Below are positions 1 through 7,264 of a stretch of 44,707 bases of DNA, in pieces. Source of the DNA: Microcaldota archaeon (lineage in GTDB: Archaea; Micrarchaeota; Micrarchaeia; Micrarchaeales; CABMGC01); the NCBI GenBank assembly GCA_021848025.1, contig JAJZND010000025.1:1-44707 (forward strand). The letters are read 5' to 3'. The notes under the pieces are model-generated. The model did no database searches. It saw nothing but the letters and a program-made list of their open reading frames with translations, and had not been told where the DNA came from. Positions within the stretch are counted from its first letter, which is position 1. Each line of letters opens with the position of its first letter. The position numbers and the translations under genes were made by a program.

Positions 1-29
1 ATCCATTGCACTTTGCCAACATTAGGCCC

Positions 30-210
30 GCCTAAAGGGGATTTGCGGTGAGGGAAACCCCTAGCTTCCCGCCGTACTGCTGCAGTATATAAGTGCCAGG
101 CAAAGCCTAATAAGTTTGCGTGGAAGCATAGAGGGGCAATAAGCCCAAAATAAAATGAGGGAATATTGGCAAAATATCCGATTAGGCTTCTCGCTTCTGC
201 AGCAAAGCGC
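30..210. other. Possible structured RNA: nested inverted repeats in a gene-free stretch
   Basis: No protein gene is visible in the first 277 bases. Two perfect complements are nested: TGCTGCAG at 78-85 pairs with CTGCAGCA at 197-204, and inside it AAGCCTAAT at 103-111 pairs with ATTAGGCTT at 181-189. Smaller hairpins lie in or beside them, such as GGGC/GCCC around 135-147 and an ATATT/AATAT stem around 163-178, and GGGAA/TTCCC at about 53-70. The arrangement looks like a folded RNA of about 130 to 200 bases. It lacks the conserved RNase P motifs, and I do not recognise it as SRP RNA. It could also be the end of a mobile element. The strand is unknown. Confidence 0.28.
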
Positions 211-277
211 ACAGACAGGAAGCAGGATTCCAGCGACTAATAGGAAATTGTATATCGAGTATACAAATCAATTCTAT

Positions 278-1495
278 CTATCTATTTTCAATCCACGCGG
301 CCACACTTGCGTATTCAGTAGAATTGTATTCTGAACTTGGAAGCGTCATGTTATAGAATGGATCTGGTGTGCCTACTGTTACTAATGCGTAATTGTTTCC
401 CTCCGAAACTTCTAAGTCAGTTGTAGACGCGTTCAAGTTCAAGCCGGTACTATAAAGAGATGGGAATGGCACAAATGTGCCATTAGAAGAATAAAACATC
501 CACATACCGCTTGCATTGAGATTAATAAATTCTGTTTTCTGCCCTGAAACTTCTCCTCCGAATACGAATTCTGCATCATAAAAATTTGTGTAGTTAGGGC
601 GCACCAGCTTATAGGGTGTTACAAGCAAGGTAAAATTGCTGCTCGGTATTAAAAATTTTACATTATCATAGAAACCTCCGTAAGTAGCATTTCCCATATT
701 GAGATAATAACCAAACTGTACAGTTGGATAACTGCCAGACCGAATAACCTTTATTACAGGACAGAAAACAATTGGAAGAGAATACTTGCTAAAGGCTAAA
801 TTTAGAATAGCTTTACCAGATGTTGAATTATATTTCGAGTACTTCTGATTCAAGAAATATGAATAATTGTTATAGGCAACATTCATCGGATTATTGAAAT
901 TTTCAGGGCTCTCGTTATAATATGAAAATGTACCGTTACCAGTTATGGCTGGTAAAATCGGCGAATTATTATTGCTCAAAGGTATGTTGTATACTTCATC
1001 TCCGATTATGAAATTCCTGCTAGACGTATTAAATAATATTCCATTTATCAGAGAGTAATCGTAAGAGCTGCCATTAGTTCCATTTATTACCATAATTGCA
1101 TCCAGATTAAGGCTCGCACCGTTTTCAGATACATACGGTGGACTATCTGTAGGAACTGCTCCCATAGCCTCAATTGATGATATCTTAGCGCACCCAAAAA
1201 TTGAGTTTGTAGATATTTGATATATAGAAAAATTATACGAAGGTTCAGGCGCGCCATTTGGAGAGAAATGTCCGAGTGTATTGAATAATCCGTAAGCAAC
1301 TACCCCCATAGGATAATCCTTATGCTGATTTGCAATTAAAAATGGGTCTTGTACAATAACCCTATTTTCGCTTTTATTAAAATACGCAGTATTAAATAAA
1401 TGAAATCTAAATCCAGAAACAACAAGAATAGCAATAATTACAGCTCCTGCAATATACCATTTGAGTGCTCCCATAAACACAAACCTTCGTTTCAA
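278..1495 (-). CDS. Secreted or membrane-anchored protein of unknown function
   Basis: I do not recognise the family. The 405-residue product starts with a basic stretch (KRR), then one hydrophobic segment at about residues 12-30, and continues as a long polar region rich in Asn, Ser, Tyr and Gly with many N-x-S/T sites. This is the layout of an archaeal surface protein held by an N-terminal anchor and likely N-glycosylated. The start shown is TTG; an ATG seven codons later (1474) would keep the anchor and is a good alternative. It begins seven bases after the end of the broken gene upstream, which also encodes an anchor and an extracellular domain, so the two were probably co-transcribed. 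Its AT-rich composition differs from the core genes further right. Confidence 0.75.
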   Translation of the reverse strand: MKRRFVFMGALKWYIAGAVIIAILVVSGFRFHLFNTAYFNKSENRVIVQDPFLIANQHKDYPMGVVAYGLFNTLGHFSPNGAPEPSYNFSIYQISTNSIFGCAKISSIEAMGAVPTDSPPYVSENGASLNLDAIMVINGTNGSSYDYSLINGILFNTSSRNFIIGDEVYNIPLSNNNSPILPAITGNGTFSYYNESPENFNNPMNVAYNNYSYFLNQKYSKYNSTSGKAILNLAFSKYSLPIVFCPVIKVIRSGSYPTVQFGYYLNMGNATYGGFYDNVKFLIPSSNFTLLVTPYKLVRPNYTNFYDAEFVFGGEVSGQKTEFINLNASGMWMFYSSNGTFVPFPSLYSTGLNLNASTTDLEVSEGNNYALVTVGTPDPFYNMTLPSSEYNSTEYASVAAWIENR

Positions 1496-1502
1496 TACGT
1501 GC

Positions 1503-1957
1503 TCAGGTACGTTTCAACATCGCCTCGGCTCCGTAGGTGTTTGCATTTTTAAGTTCCAAAATAACACCGACATCCCCATCAGAGATATTAACACTGTGAC
1601 CGTTATATACCTTTTCTATATAGTACTTGTTTGGATCCGGAGTGAATACAAAGAAGAGGGCCCCTACTACGACTGCCTTACCTTTTTGAACTGAAGCAAG
1701 CAATCCGTAGAAATCAGCGTTGAAGCCTGTGCAGATTACTGTAGCGTCTGTTTTAAGGGTAACATCCCCATCGCATATACTTTTCGGATAGTATATGTTT
1801 GCAGTACCAGATGCACTAGGAACTTTGTTTCCTACATACCAGAAGGCACTATACTCTTTGCTCCTATAATTAAAGAAGGCGATCTCGATAAATTTGCTAT
1901 CCGTTTAAAAAATAAATTTAAAGGCACAATAATAAGAACTATGATCGTTACAAACAT
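1503..1957 (-). pseudogene. Frameshifted anchored surface protein gene
   Basis: The stretch below 1907 is open and protein-like for about 134 codons but contains no ATG, GTG or TTG until 1703. In another frame an ATG at 1957 opens a short hydrophobic segment (MFVTIIVLIIVPLNLFFK), exactly what would be expected as the missing anchor. The two parts join if one base is added in the run TTTTTTAAAC (1912 down to 1903, minus strand), giving about 151 residues with an N-terminal membrane segment and an extracellular domain containing two Cys. The shift is in the -1 direction. Possible causes are gene decay, a base-calling error in a homopolymer, or recoding; the run is not in register for a classical slippery site. 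The function is unknown. Confidence 0.55.
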
Positions 1958-2319
1958 AGTTATAGGATCATTGTGTTATAGAAACTTTGATAATACATAC
2001 TCATTGCAAAATCAGATCTTAGTAAAATCTAGAGGATCAATAAATAAAAGTGCTACCATTTATGAATAATAAACGACACCCATTGCAGGCTAGTAACCCC
2101 CGTTCATAATTTACACCCCTATATTACTCTTAACAGTAAGCATTGCAACATAAGATTTTTTAAGTAGTTGCCCAATAATGTGTAGACTTTGGTAAAACTA
2201 TTCGAGAGATTAGAGTTCAAAATAGATAAAAGATAGGGATACCAATAAGAAAGTACTGGATTCTTAGAAAGGCCTAAAAGAAAGCACACAATTGAAAGTA
2301 GAAAATTAGAAATTGCAAG
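1958..2319. other. AT-rich stretch without a recognisable gene
   Basis: I see no convincing coding region here. It is very rich in A and T with scattered short stops in all frames. It presumably holds the promoter of the broken minus-strand gene that starts near 1957. No clear repeat or hairpin was found. Confidence 0.5.
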
Positions 2320-2475
2320 ATGAAAGGGTATGCTAAAAGAGCAAGAAAGGAAGTGCTAGGCAAAAAACTTCAATTTTGTCCAGCTGAAAGGCGAAATGCT
2401 CCAAGGCATAGTGCAAAAGGAGTTCTTATTTTCTTTGATCCGAAGGGAACGGCTTATTATTGCTTGTATATTTAA
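2320..2475 (+). CDS. Possible small basic protein (51 aa)
   Basis: An ATG opens 51 codons ending in TAA just before the methyltransferase. The predicted peptide is strongly basic at its N-terminus (KGYAKRARKEVLGKK) and ends in a hydrophobic, Tyr-rich tail (YYCLYI). It has two Cys and no membrane segment. No recognisable family and no good ribosome-binding site support it. It may be chance in AT-rich DNA. Its end overlaps the TATA-like box of the next gene, which argues mildly against it. Confidence 0.22.
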   Translation: MKGYAKRARKEVLGKKLQFCPAERRNAPRHSAKGVLIFFDPKGTAYYCLYI

Positions 2476-2476
2476 A
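2464..2476 (+). promoter_or_regulatory. TATA box for the methyltransferase
   Basis: TTGTATATTTAAA fits an archaeal box A centred near 2471. It predicts a transcript start near 2497, and a GGGAGG ribosome-binding site (about 2498-2503) follows just before the ATG at 2508. Confidence 0.5.
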
Positions 2477-2507
2477 GTTTTTAATATAATAAATAAGAGG
2501 GAGGCTG

Positions 2508-3254
2508 ATGGATTCTCTTAAGGATGCGCACGGGCAAGTAATACTAAAATATTACAATAAAGAAAGAAGCTTCGACGTAGTTGAGAGAGAAGATGGTTAC
2601 ATAAATGTAGATGAAGGTGCGGATCTCTATTTTGCAGAATACAAAGACTGGTATAAACATGAGAAAGAAGCCATAAAATACGCAAAGGGAAGGTGTCTTG
2701 ATATAGGATGTGCCGCTGGAAGGGTATTATTGTATCTTCAAAAGAAGGGCATGTATGCATTAGGTATTGATTCCTCTCCTCTAGCCGTAAAGGTGTGTAA
2801 GTTTAGAGGGGTTAAACATGTACGGGTTATGGATATATCTGACATAGGCAGTTTAAGAGGGGGGAAATTTAATACAATCATAATGTTTGGGAGAAATTTT
2901 GGGCTTTTCGGAAGCATGAAAAAAGCAAAAATTCTTCTTAAAAAGTTATATAAGATAACTTTTCCTAAAGCTTTGATCATAGCTGAAACAAGGGAACCAT
3001 ATATTACAGATAACCCCGTCCACTTTAAGTACCACAATTGGAACAGAAAACGTGGCAGAATGCCTGGTCAATTGCGTATGAGAGTAAGATTCATGCAATA
3101 TAGTACGCCTTGGTATGATTATCTTTACGTCTCGAAGGAAGAGATGAAAAATCTTTTAAAAGGCACAGGATGGAAAGTGGAGAGGTTTATAAATTCGGAC
3201 AAGTATAAAGAAAATGGTTTATACATTGCAATAATACGGAAAATCAAGAAGTAA
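2508..3254 (+). CDS. Class I SAM-dependent methyltransferase
   Basis: This 248-residue protein is predicted to transfer a methyl group from S-adenosylmethionine to an unknown acceptor. Motif I is CLDIGCAAGRVLLYL (residues 63-77), followed by the acidic end of strand 2 in GID (86-88), an MDI stretch near 108-110, and FNTIIMFGRNFGLFG (121-135) where motif IV lies. The first 60 residues are an N-terminal extension with aromatic residues, similar to small-molecule methyltransferases. A clear GGGAGG site before the ATG fixes the start. The codons favour A and T more than the core genes downstream, and a transposase remnant follows within 130 bases, so transfer is plausible. The substrate cannot be read from the sequence. 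Confidence 0.88.
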   Translation: MDSLKDAHGQVILKYYNKERSFDVVEREDGYINVDEGADLYFAEYKDWYKHEKEAIKYAKGRCLDIGCAAGRVLLYLQKKGMYALGIDSSPLAVKVCKFRGVKHVRVMDISDIGSLRGGKFNTIIMFGRNFGLFGSMKKAKILLKKLYKITFPKALIIAETREPYITDNPVHFKYHNWNRKRGRMPGQLRMRVRFMQYSTPWYDYLYVSKEEMKNLLKGTGWKVERFINSDKYKENGLYIAIIRKIKK

Positions 3255-3383
3255 ATCTTAGTTACTCTGTCTCTTATGCTACTTATTAGATAATAAAGTT
3301 AAGGTTTTCTGGCCATATTTTGTTACTTAACTTCGCCACATTTAACCTTAAAAATTAGTAGGTTACGTATTCTCATTGGTCAC

Positions 3384-4450
3384 ATGAAGAACAACGTAAC
3401 ACTATCATTAGATAGTATATCAACCATAGATAAAATATAGATGGATTATGGCCTGATATCTGGCATCTTCGGTATTGCTGAGGGCAGGGTACGTAATTTT
3501 GTTGGTGCGGTTAAACTCCTGCTCTGCAACAGGATGGGTAATGAAGTATCAGTGCATCAGATACTCTTCATATCTTCTGAGGTGGAGTTTGGCCTTCTAG
3601 GCATCAAAAAGAGCATCTTGGAAAGGTCCCTTTACAGAGATTTTCAAAAAGTAGCAGGGAATTTCCAATTCTTCTTGAGAGGTATCAGGACATCGTTAAG
3701 AAATATGAATGGGAGATAGGATCTGGATATTCTATTTCTCCTCTTCTTATTTTGAAGGCAAGAATGCCGGGTTTGCGGAACCTGAATATTCGAAAGACCA
3801 TCAGTCTGGTAAGAAACAGGCTACAGAGGGCATTTCTACAGGAATAAACAGCATACCAACTGCACTGACAATACAGAGAGGGAATGCTCAGGATAATGCA
3901 TATGAAAGAGATGCCCAGGATCTGCACTAAGATTCTTGACAAATGATTGCTTCTGATGTTCGGCTGCAGCGCGAAAACTCCGAAAGTAAAGGGCATAATA
4001 ATCGAATGGGGTTTGAATTATCTGACTTTGAAACCGAAGAAAGTTATACGTACAGGAATCCCATAAAAGGTTTTGAAAAGTAATGCGGAAAATTCGAATG
4101 CAACGGAGTTGAATACTTATATACGAAGAAACCATCAAAACATCCTGGCAAATTCCCGTATATCTATTTCTAAAAGAAACTTTGTAATGACCAGTTGCAT
4201 AAGAAGGACTCGAAGTTCAGGAAGAGATGGCAAAAGTCGACGAATTTATTAAAAAAAAGCGAAAAAGCACAATGCAGTCCAGATGTTTCCATCAAAAGAG
4301 GTGCGGATTGGTCTTTATCCTGAGATACAACATTCTCTTGTCGATATACACAACCCTTACATAACTAATATCGAAGGTTTCTTTGTTCTGGAAATGGATG
4401 GAAAAGGAATGCAGCGGCGCCAAATGCCTGCCAGCAAAAGATATAAGTAA
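3384..4450 (+). pseudogene. Decayed DDE transposase (IS4 superfamily, IS1634-like)
   Basis: Pieces of one transposase lie in order but in different frames. The start, MKNNVTLSLDSISTIDK, is cut by a TAG at 3438-3440; the same frame continues to about 3680 (LGIKKSILERSLYRDFQKV). After a shift comes the most typical part, FSSSYFEGKNAGF followed by YSKDHQSGKKQ and STGINSIPTALTIQRGNAQD (about 3735-3900). Further shifts and stops separate GLNYLTLKPKKV (about 4010-4050), a YTKKPSKHPGKF piece (about 4120) and an HNPYITNIEGFFVLEMDG piece (about 4350) that ends with TAA at 4448-4450. The residue before the FSSSYFEG motif, usually the first catalytic Asp, reads Tyr. The copy is dead. I could not define terminal repeats. 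The exact IS family is uncertain. Confidence 0.85.
4438..4449 (+). promoter_or_regulatory. TATA box for the YbjQ-like gene
   Basis: AAGATATAAGTA is centred near 4443, about 26 bases before the GTG at 4470. This spacing fits a leaderless transcript and supports the upstream start of the next gene. Confidence 0.45.
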
Positions 4451-4469
4451 ATAATCCCAGTATAGTATA

Positions 4470-4877
4470 GTGAAATTCAGAACCTTAAGTGGCAATATGG
4501 CAAATTCAGCGAACCAAGCAGGCAGCTTTATGGTAGTTACAACAAACTATGTTCCAGGCAGCAGGATAACAAAGGTGCATGGGCCTGCCTTTGGCATTGT
4601 TGTAAGGAGCAGAGGCATTGGAGGCAACATCGTTGCGAGCCTGAGGACCATAGTAGGCGGAGAAATAGATGAATATACAAAAATGCTGACCGATGCCAGA
4701 GAGAATGCCATAGAAAGGATGGTTGCAAACGCGCAGAAGCTTGGAGCAAACGCAGTGGTAGACATGCGCTTTGACTCGGCAGACATAGGGCAGACGATGA
4801 CCGAGGTTGTGGCTTATGGCACCGCGGTAGTCGTGGAAAGCGAAGTAAATAAGACCACACCAGTCTCATTGAGATAA
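4470..4877 (+). CDS. YbjQ / UPF0145 family protein
   Basis: The 135-residue product matches the small YbjQ fold: a VVTTNYVPGSRITKVHGPAFGIVV segment (read in two parts, residues 22-45), a central GGEIDEYTKMLTDAR helix, then NAQKLGANAVVDMRFDS and a final strand TEVVAYGTAVVVE. Family members are about 100 residues and form pentameric rings; their role is not settled, and heavy-metal binding has been suggested. The annotated GTG (4470) has a well-placed TATA box; ATG at 4497 or 4530 would give the more usual family length. Five bases separate its stop from the initiation factor gene, so it probably heads an operon with aIF2-beta and aIF1A. Confidence 0.85.
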   Translation: MKFRTLSGNMANSANQAGSFMVVTTNYVPGSRITKVHGPAFGIVVRSRGIGGNIVASLRTIVGGEIDEYTKMLTDARENAIERMVANAQKLGANAVVDMRFDSADIGQTMTEVVAYGTAVVVESEVNKTTPVSLR

Positions 4878-4882
4878 TAATT

Positions 4883-5293
4883 ATGGATTACAACCAATTG
4901 CTAGACAGGGCATTCGCAGAACTTCCCACGCTTTCTCAGGAGAGCGTAGATTTCAAGATACCTGAAGTCGATTCGCTTATACAGGGCGGAAAGACCGTTG
5001 TCAGGAACATTTCTCAGATAGCTGACAAGGCAAGAAGGAGTAGCGAGGACATAGCAAAGTACCTTACAAAGGAGCTGGGAACGCCAATGAGCATAAACAA
5101 CAATATGCTTGAGATAAGTGCAAAGATAAGCCAGAGCTCGCTCAACGAGAAAATACGAAGGTTTTTTGAAGTTTATGTTATATGTAAGGAGTGCCACAAG
5201 CCTGACACACATGTTGAGAACAGGGATCGCGGCTATATTGTTATAGCATGCGAAGCCTGCGGTGCCAGGTATACGGTGAAGAATTACCAGTGA
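4883..5293 (+). CDS. eif2b: Translation initiation factor aIF2, beta subunit
   Basis: aIF2 delivers initiator methionyl-tRNA to the small ribosomal subunit; beta is one of its three subunits. The 136-residue length is normal for archaea. The N-terminal helix (MDYNQLLDRAFAEL) binds the gamma subunit in known structures. A central alpha-beta domain follows (VRNISQIADKARRSSEDIAKYLTKELGT split over residues 40-67). The C-terminal zinc ribbon has Cys101, Cys104, Cys123 and Cys126 (CKEC...CEAC). The gene lies between the YbjQ-like gene and aIF1A with spacings of five bases each, so the initiation factors are co-expressed. Confidence 0.97.
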   Translation: MDYNQLLDRAFAELPTLSQESVDFKIPEVDSLIQGGKTVVRNISQIADKARRSSEDIAKYLTKELGTPMSINNNMLEISAKISQSSLNEKIRRFFEVYVICKECHKPDTHVENRDRGYIVIACEACGARYTVKNYQ

Positions 5294-5298
5294 TATAA

Positions 5299-5607
5299 AT
5301 GCCATTCAAGAAAGGAAATCAGGAAGGTCAGGTCCATACTCTCATGGTACCGCGGAATGGAGAGGTTATAGGCCTTGTAACCAAGGCCCAGGGTGCATCC
5401 AACTTCCTTGTCATGTGTTCGGACAAGAATGAGAGGACCTGCTCGATACCGGGAAGGCTGAAGAGGAGATTCTGGATAAAAGAAGGCGATATGGTGCTTG
5501 TGCAGCCATGGGTTGTTCAATCTGACAAGAGGGGAGACATAATATGGAGATACAGCATAATGGACAAAGGGCTGCTTGAAAAGAAGGGCTTCGAGATACC
5601 AAAATAG
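5299..5607 (+). CDS. eif1a: Translation initiation factor aIF1A
   Basis: aIF1A binds the A site of the small subunit and helps scanning or start selection. The 102-residue protein carries the S1/OB fold: EVIGLVTKAQGASNFLVMC, then CSIPGRLKRRFWIKEGDMVLV and a WRYSIMDKG segment, all typical of the family. It starts five bases after aIF2-beta. It converges with the RIO kinase gene: the stops of the two genes are only five bases apart, so transcription must end inside or close to the neighbour. Confidence 0.97.
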   Translation: MPFKKGNQEGQVHTLMVPRNGEVIGLVTKAQGASNFLVMCSDKNERTCSIPGRLKRRFWIKEGDMVLVQPWVVQSDKRGDIIWRYSIMDKGLLEKKGFEIPK

Positions 5608-5612
5608 CACTG

Positions 5613-6389
5613 CTATCCTGAGCTGCCTTTTCCTGCGCGTATCTCTTCCAGCACCTTGTTCTCGTCTTTTTCAATTCCGTACTTCTTCATGAAATATGCC
5701 AGTATGTTGTGTACATCACGCTCAAGGAAACTCTCCGCATTCGGATGATCCAGCACTACTGCCTGCCCGAAATCTATAAGATACGGCTCGTTTCCCCTGA
5801 TAAGTATGTTGTACTCGCTTATGTCGGCGTGGACAAGATTCCCGCAGTACAATTTCTTTATTTCGCCGAGTATCTTGCCGAGCATCTCTGCCGGGTTCTC
5901 CGGCCTTGCTGCCTTAAGCTTCTGTGAAGGCTTTCCGTCCTCGCCGATGAGCTCCATGCAGAGAACGTTTCCGCTGAAGATGTAAGGCTTGGGGCACCGC
6001 ACTCCGATGGCGTTGGCGAGTTTCAGATTCCCGTACTCTTTCCTGCACCACTCACTGGCGAGCGCTGAAGCTGTCATCTTTATCTTCTCAAAACGCGGGT
6101 CTCCTATAATGTATGTCATCCTGTTTTCGAAATTCGTATTCTCCTTCCTGAAGATCTTGACTATTACAGGAGTGCCGTCCACCCTCTCTCCGCCTTCTGC
6201 GACATAGACATCTGCCTCCTTGCCCTTGGCTATGATGAATCCCAGAGTATAGACAAAACCATGCGAAAAGAGCTTGCGAAGGCTGAGCATCATTCTTTCG
6301 TCAAACACGCCTTCCTCTATCTTGAGCCTCTCGCGGAGCGGATAATCCTCCCTGCTTGATCTCTTCCTCTTGCTCCTTTTTTGTGACAT
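5613..6389 (-). CDS. rio1: RIO-type serine/threonine kinase (Rio1 group)
   Basis: RIO1 kinases act in maturation of the small ribosomal subunit. Counting from the upstream GTG (6401), the atypical P-loop is KGKEADVY (59-66), the ATP-binding Lys sits in VKIFR (Lys82), the catalytic loop is HADISEYNIL with Asp193 and Asn198, and the metal-binding Asp210 is in LIDFGQ. These are all the key residues of an active RIO kinase. The ATG at 6389 (MSQKRSKRKR) is chosen because the only TATA-like box (about 6402-6418 on this strand) is too close to the GTG. The highly basic N-terminus suits an RNA or ribosome contact. It faces the initiation factor operon, matching the ribosome theme. Confidence 0.95.
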   Translation of the reverse strand: MSQKRSKRKRSSREDYPLRERLKIEEGVFDERMMLSLRKLFSHGFVYTLGFIIAKGKEADVYVAEGGERVDGTPVIVKIFRKENTNFENRMTYIIGDPRFEKIKMTASALASEWCRKEYGNLKLANAIGVRCPKPYIFSGNVLCMELIGEDGKPSQKLKAARPENPAEMLGKILGEIKKLYCGNLVHADISEYNILIRGNEPYLIDFGQAVVLDHPNAESFLERDVHNILAYFMKKYGIEKDENKVLEEIRAGKGSSG

Positions 6390-6433
6390 CGCAACACCCA
6401 CTATTTTTATATTTTCATGACAGTATTCTATTT

Positions 6434-7264
6434 ATGTATCAGGCTAATTTAAAGCTGCTCTTGCTTCTTCCATTCGTGCTTGCAGGGACAGCCTTTGCCG
6501 GCACCGTTACACTTACCGGCAGCTGCATTCAGGAAAACACAACCTATGGAAAGATTAGCTTCATCTTAGTGAATTCGGGAAACCAGAGCGCATCGTCGCT
6601 CTCAGTTGTCCCTTACATCATAGGCTCAGGAAAATTTTATCCGGTGTACACTTACAACGAACTCGTGCCTGGAACCCAGATAAACCTTAGCATAAGCAAC
6701 CTGGACATCAATGGCAGCGGCATTTATCCGGCATATTTTAACGTCTCTTACAGGCAGGGCGCGGCTCTATATTCTGATGTCTTCCCATGCACTTCAGGAA
6801 TAAAGATAGGAAATGCGACAGTTTCAAGCGAAATAATGCTCACTTATGGCATTTCCAACACCTCTTCAGGCTATGTGATAGGAGTCAATGCGCTCAATGC
6901 AGGCTACGGAACAGCCAATGCGACGATAGGCCTGGTGGCGCCGGGAGGGCTGGACTTCTCCGGACAGAGCGCATACAATATAGAAATGCGGCCTGGCCAC
7001 ACTTACAGCATTAATTTTACCTTAAGCAATATGGCAGGCGGCTATTCCAGCTATACTGCTATGCTCTACGCAACTTACAGGTCCGGCAACTACACCCATT
7101 CCACCATCTCCGACATTGCCATAAGGGAATCGCATCCGAAGAGCCATGTGCTTGGCGACCTGGTTATTTTCATAGGCATCTTCGCATTCCTGATTGTTGT
7201 GGCGCTTCTTGCAAGGATTGCACTTATCAGAAGCATGAGGAAGATGGTGAAACAGTTCAAGTAG
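6434..7264 (+). CDS. Secreted protein with C-terminal membrane anchor
   Basis: A classical signal peptide opens the 276-residue product (MYQANLKLLLLLPFVLAGTA, cleavage likely after AFA near residue 23). A beta-rich extracellular part follows with many N-x-S/T sites and paired Cys (GSCIQEN and FPCTSG). Near the end, DLVIFIGIFAFLIVVALLAR is a membrane segment with a basic cytoplasmic tail (RSMRKMVKQFK). The pattern resembles archaeal surface proteins with repeated Ig-like or CARDB-like domains, but I cannot name the family. The ATG at 6434 is chosen because the longer open frame upstream lacks a sensible signal. Its last eight bases overlap the end of the convergent glycosyltransferase gene. 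Confidence 0.8.
   Translation: MYQANLKLLLLLPFVLAGTAFAGTVTLTGSCIQENTTYGKISFILVNSGNQSASSLSVVPYIIGSGKFYPVYTYNELVPGTQINLSISNLDINGSGIYPAYFNVSYRQGAALYSDVFPCTSGIKIGNATVSSEIMLTYGISNTSSGYVIGVNALNAGYGTANATIGLVAPGGLDFSGQSAYNIEMRPGHTYSINFTLSNMAGGYSSYTAMLYATYRSGNYTHSTISDIAIRESHPKSHVLGDLVIFIGIFAFLIVVALLARIALIRSMRKMVKQFK

Noticed and set aside
1-240. RNase P or SRP RNA in the first stretch
   Set aside because: The conserved RNase P motifs are absent, a clear RNase P RNA lies at 32758-33009, and no SRP motif could be recognised.
1903-1912. Programmed -1 frameshift at TTTTTTAAAC
   Set aside because: The upstream frame reads TTT TTT AAA CGG, which is not the register for a classical slippery heptamer; error or decay is more likely.
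6356-6433. N-terminal extension of the secreted protein gene
   Set aside because: It lies opposite the RIO kinase start and would spoil the signal peptide seen from 6434.
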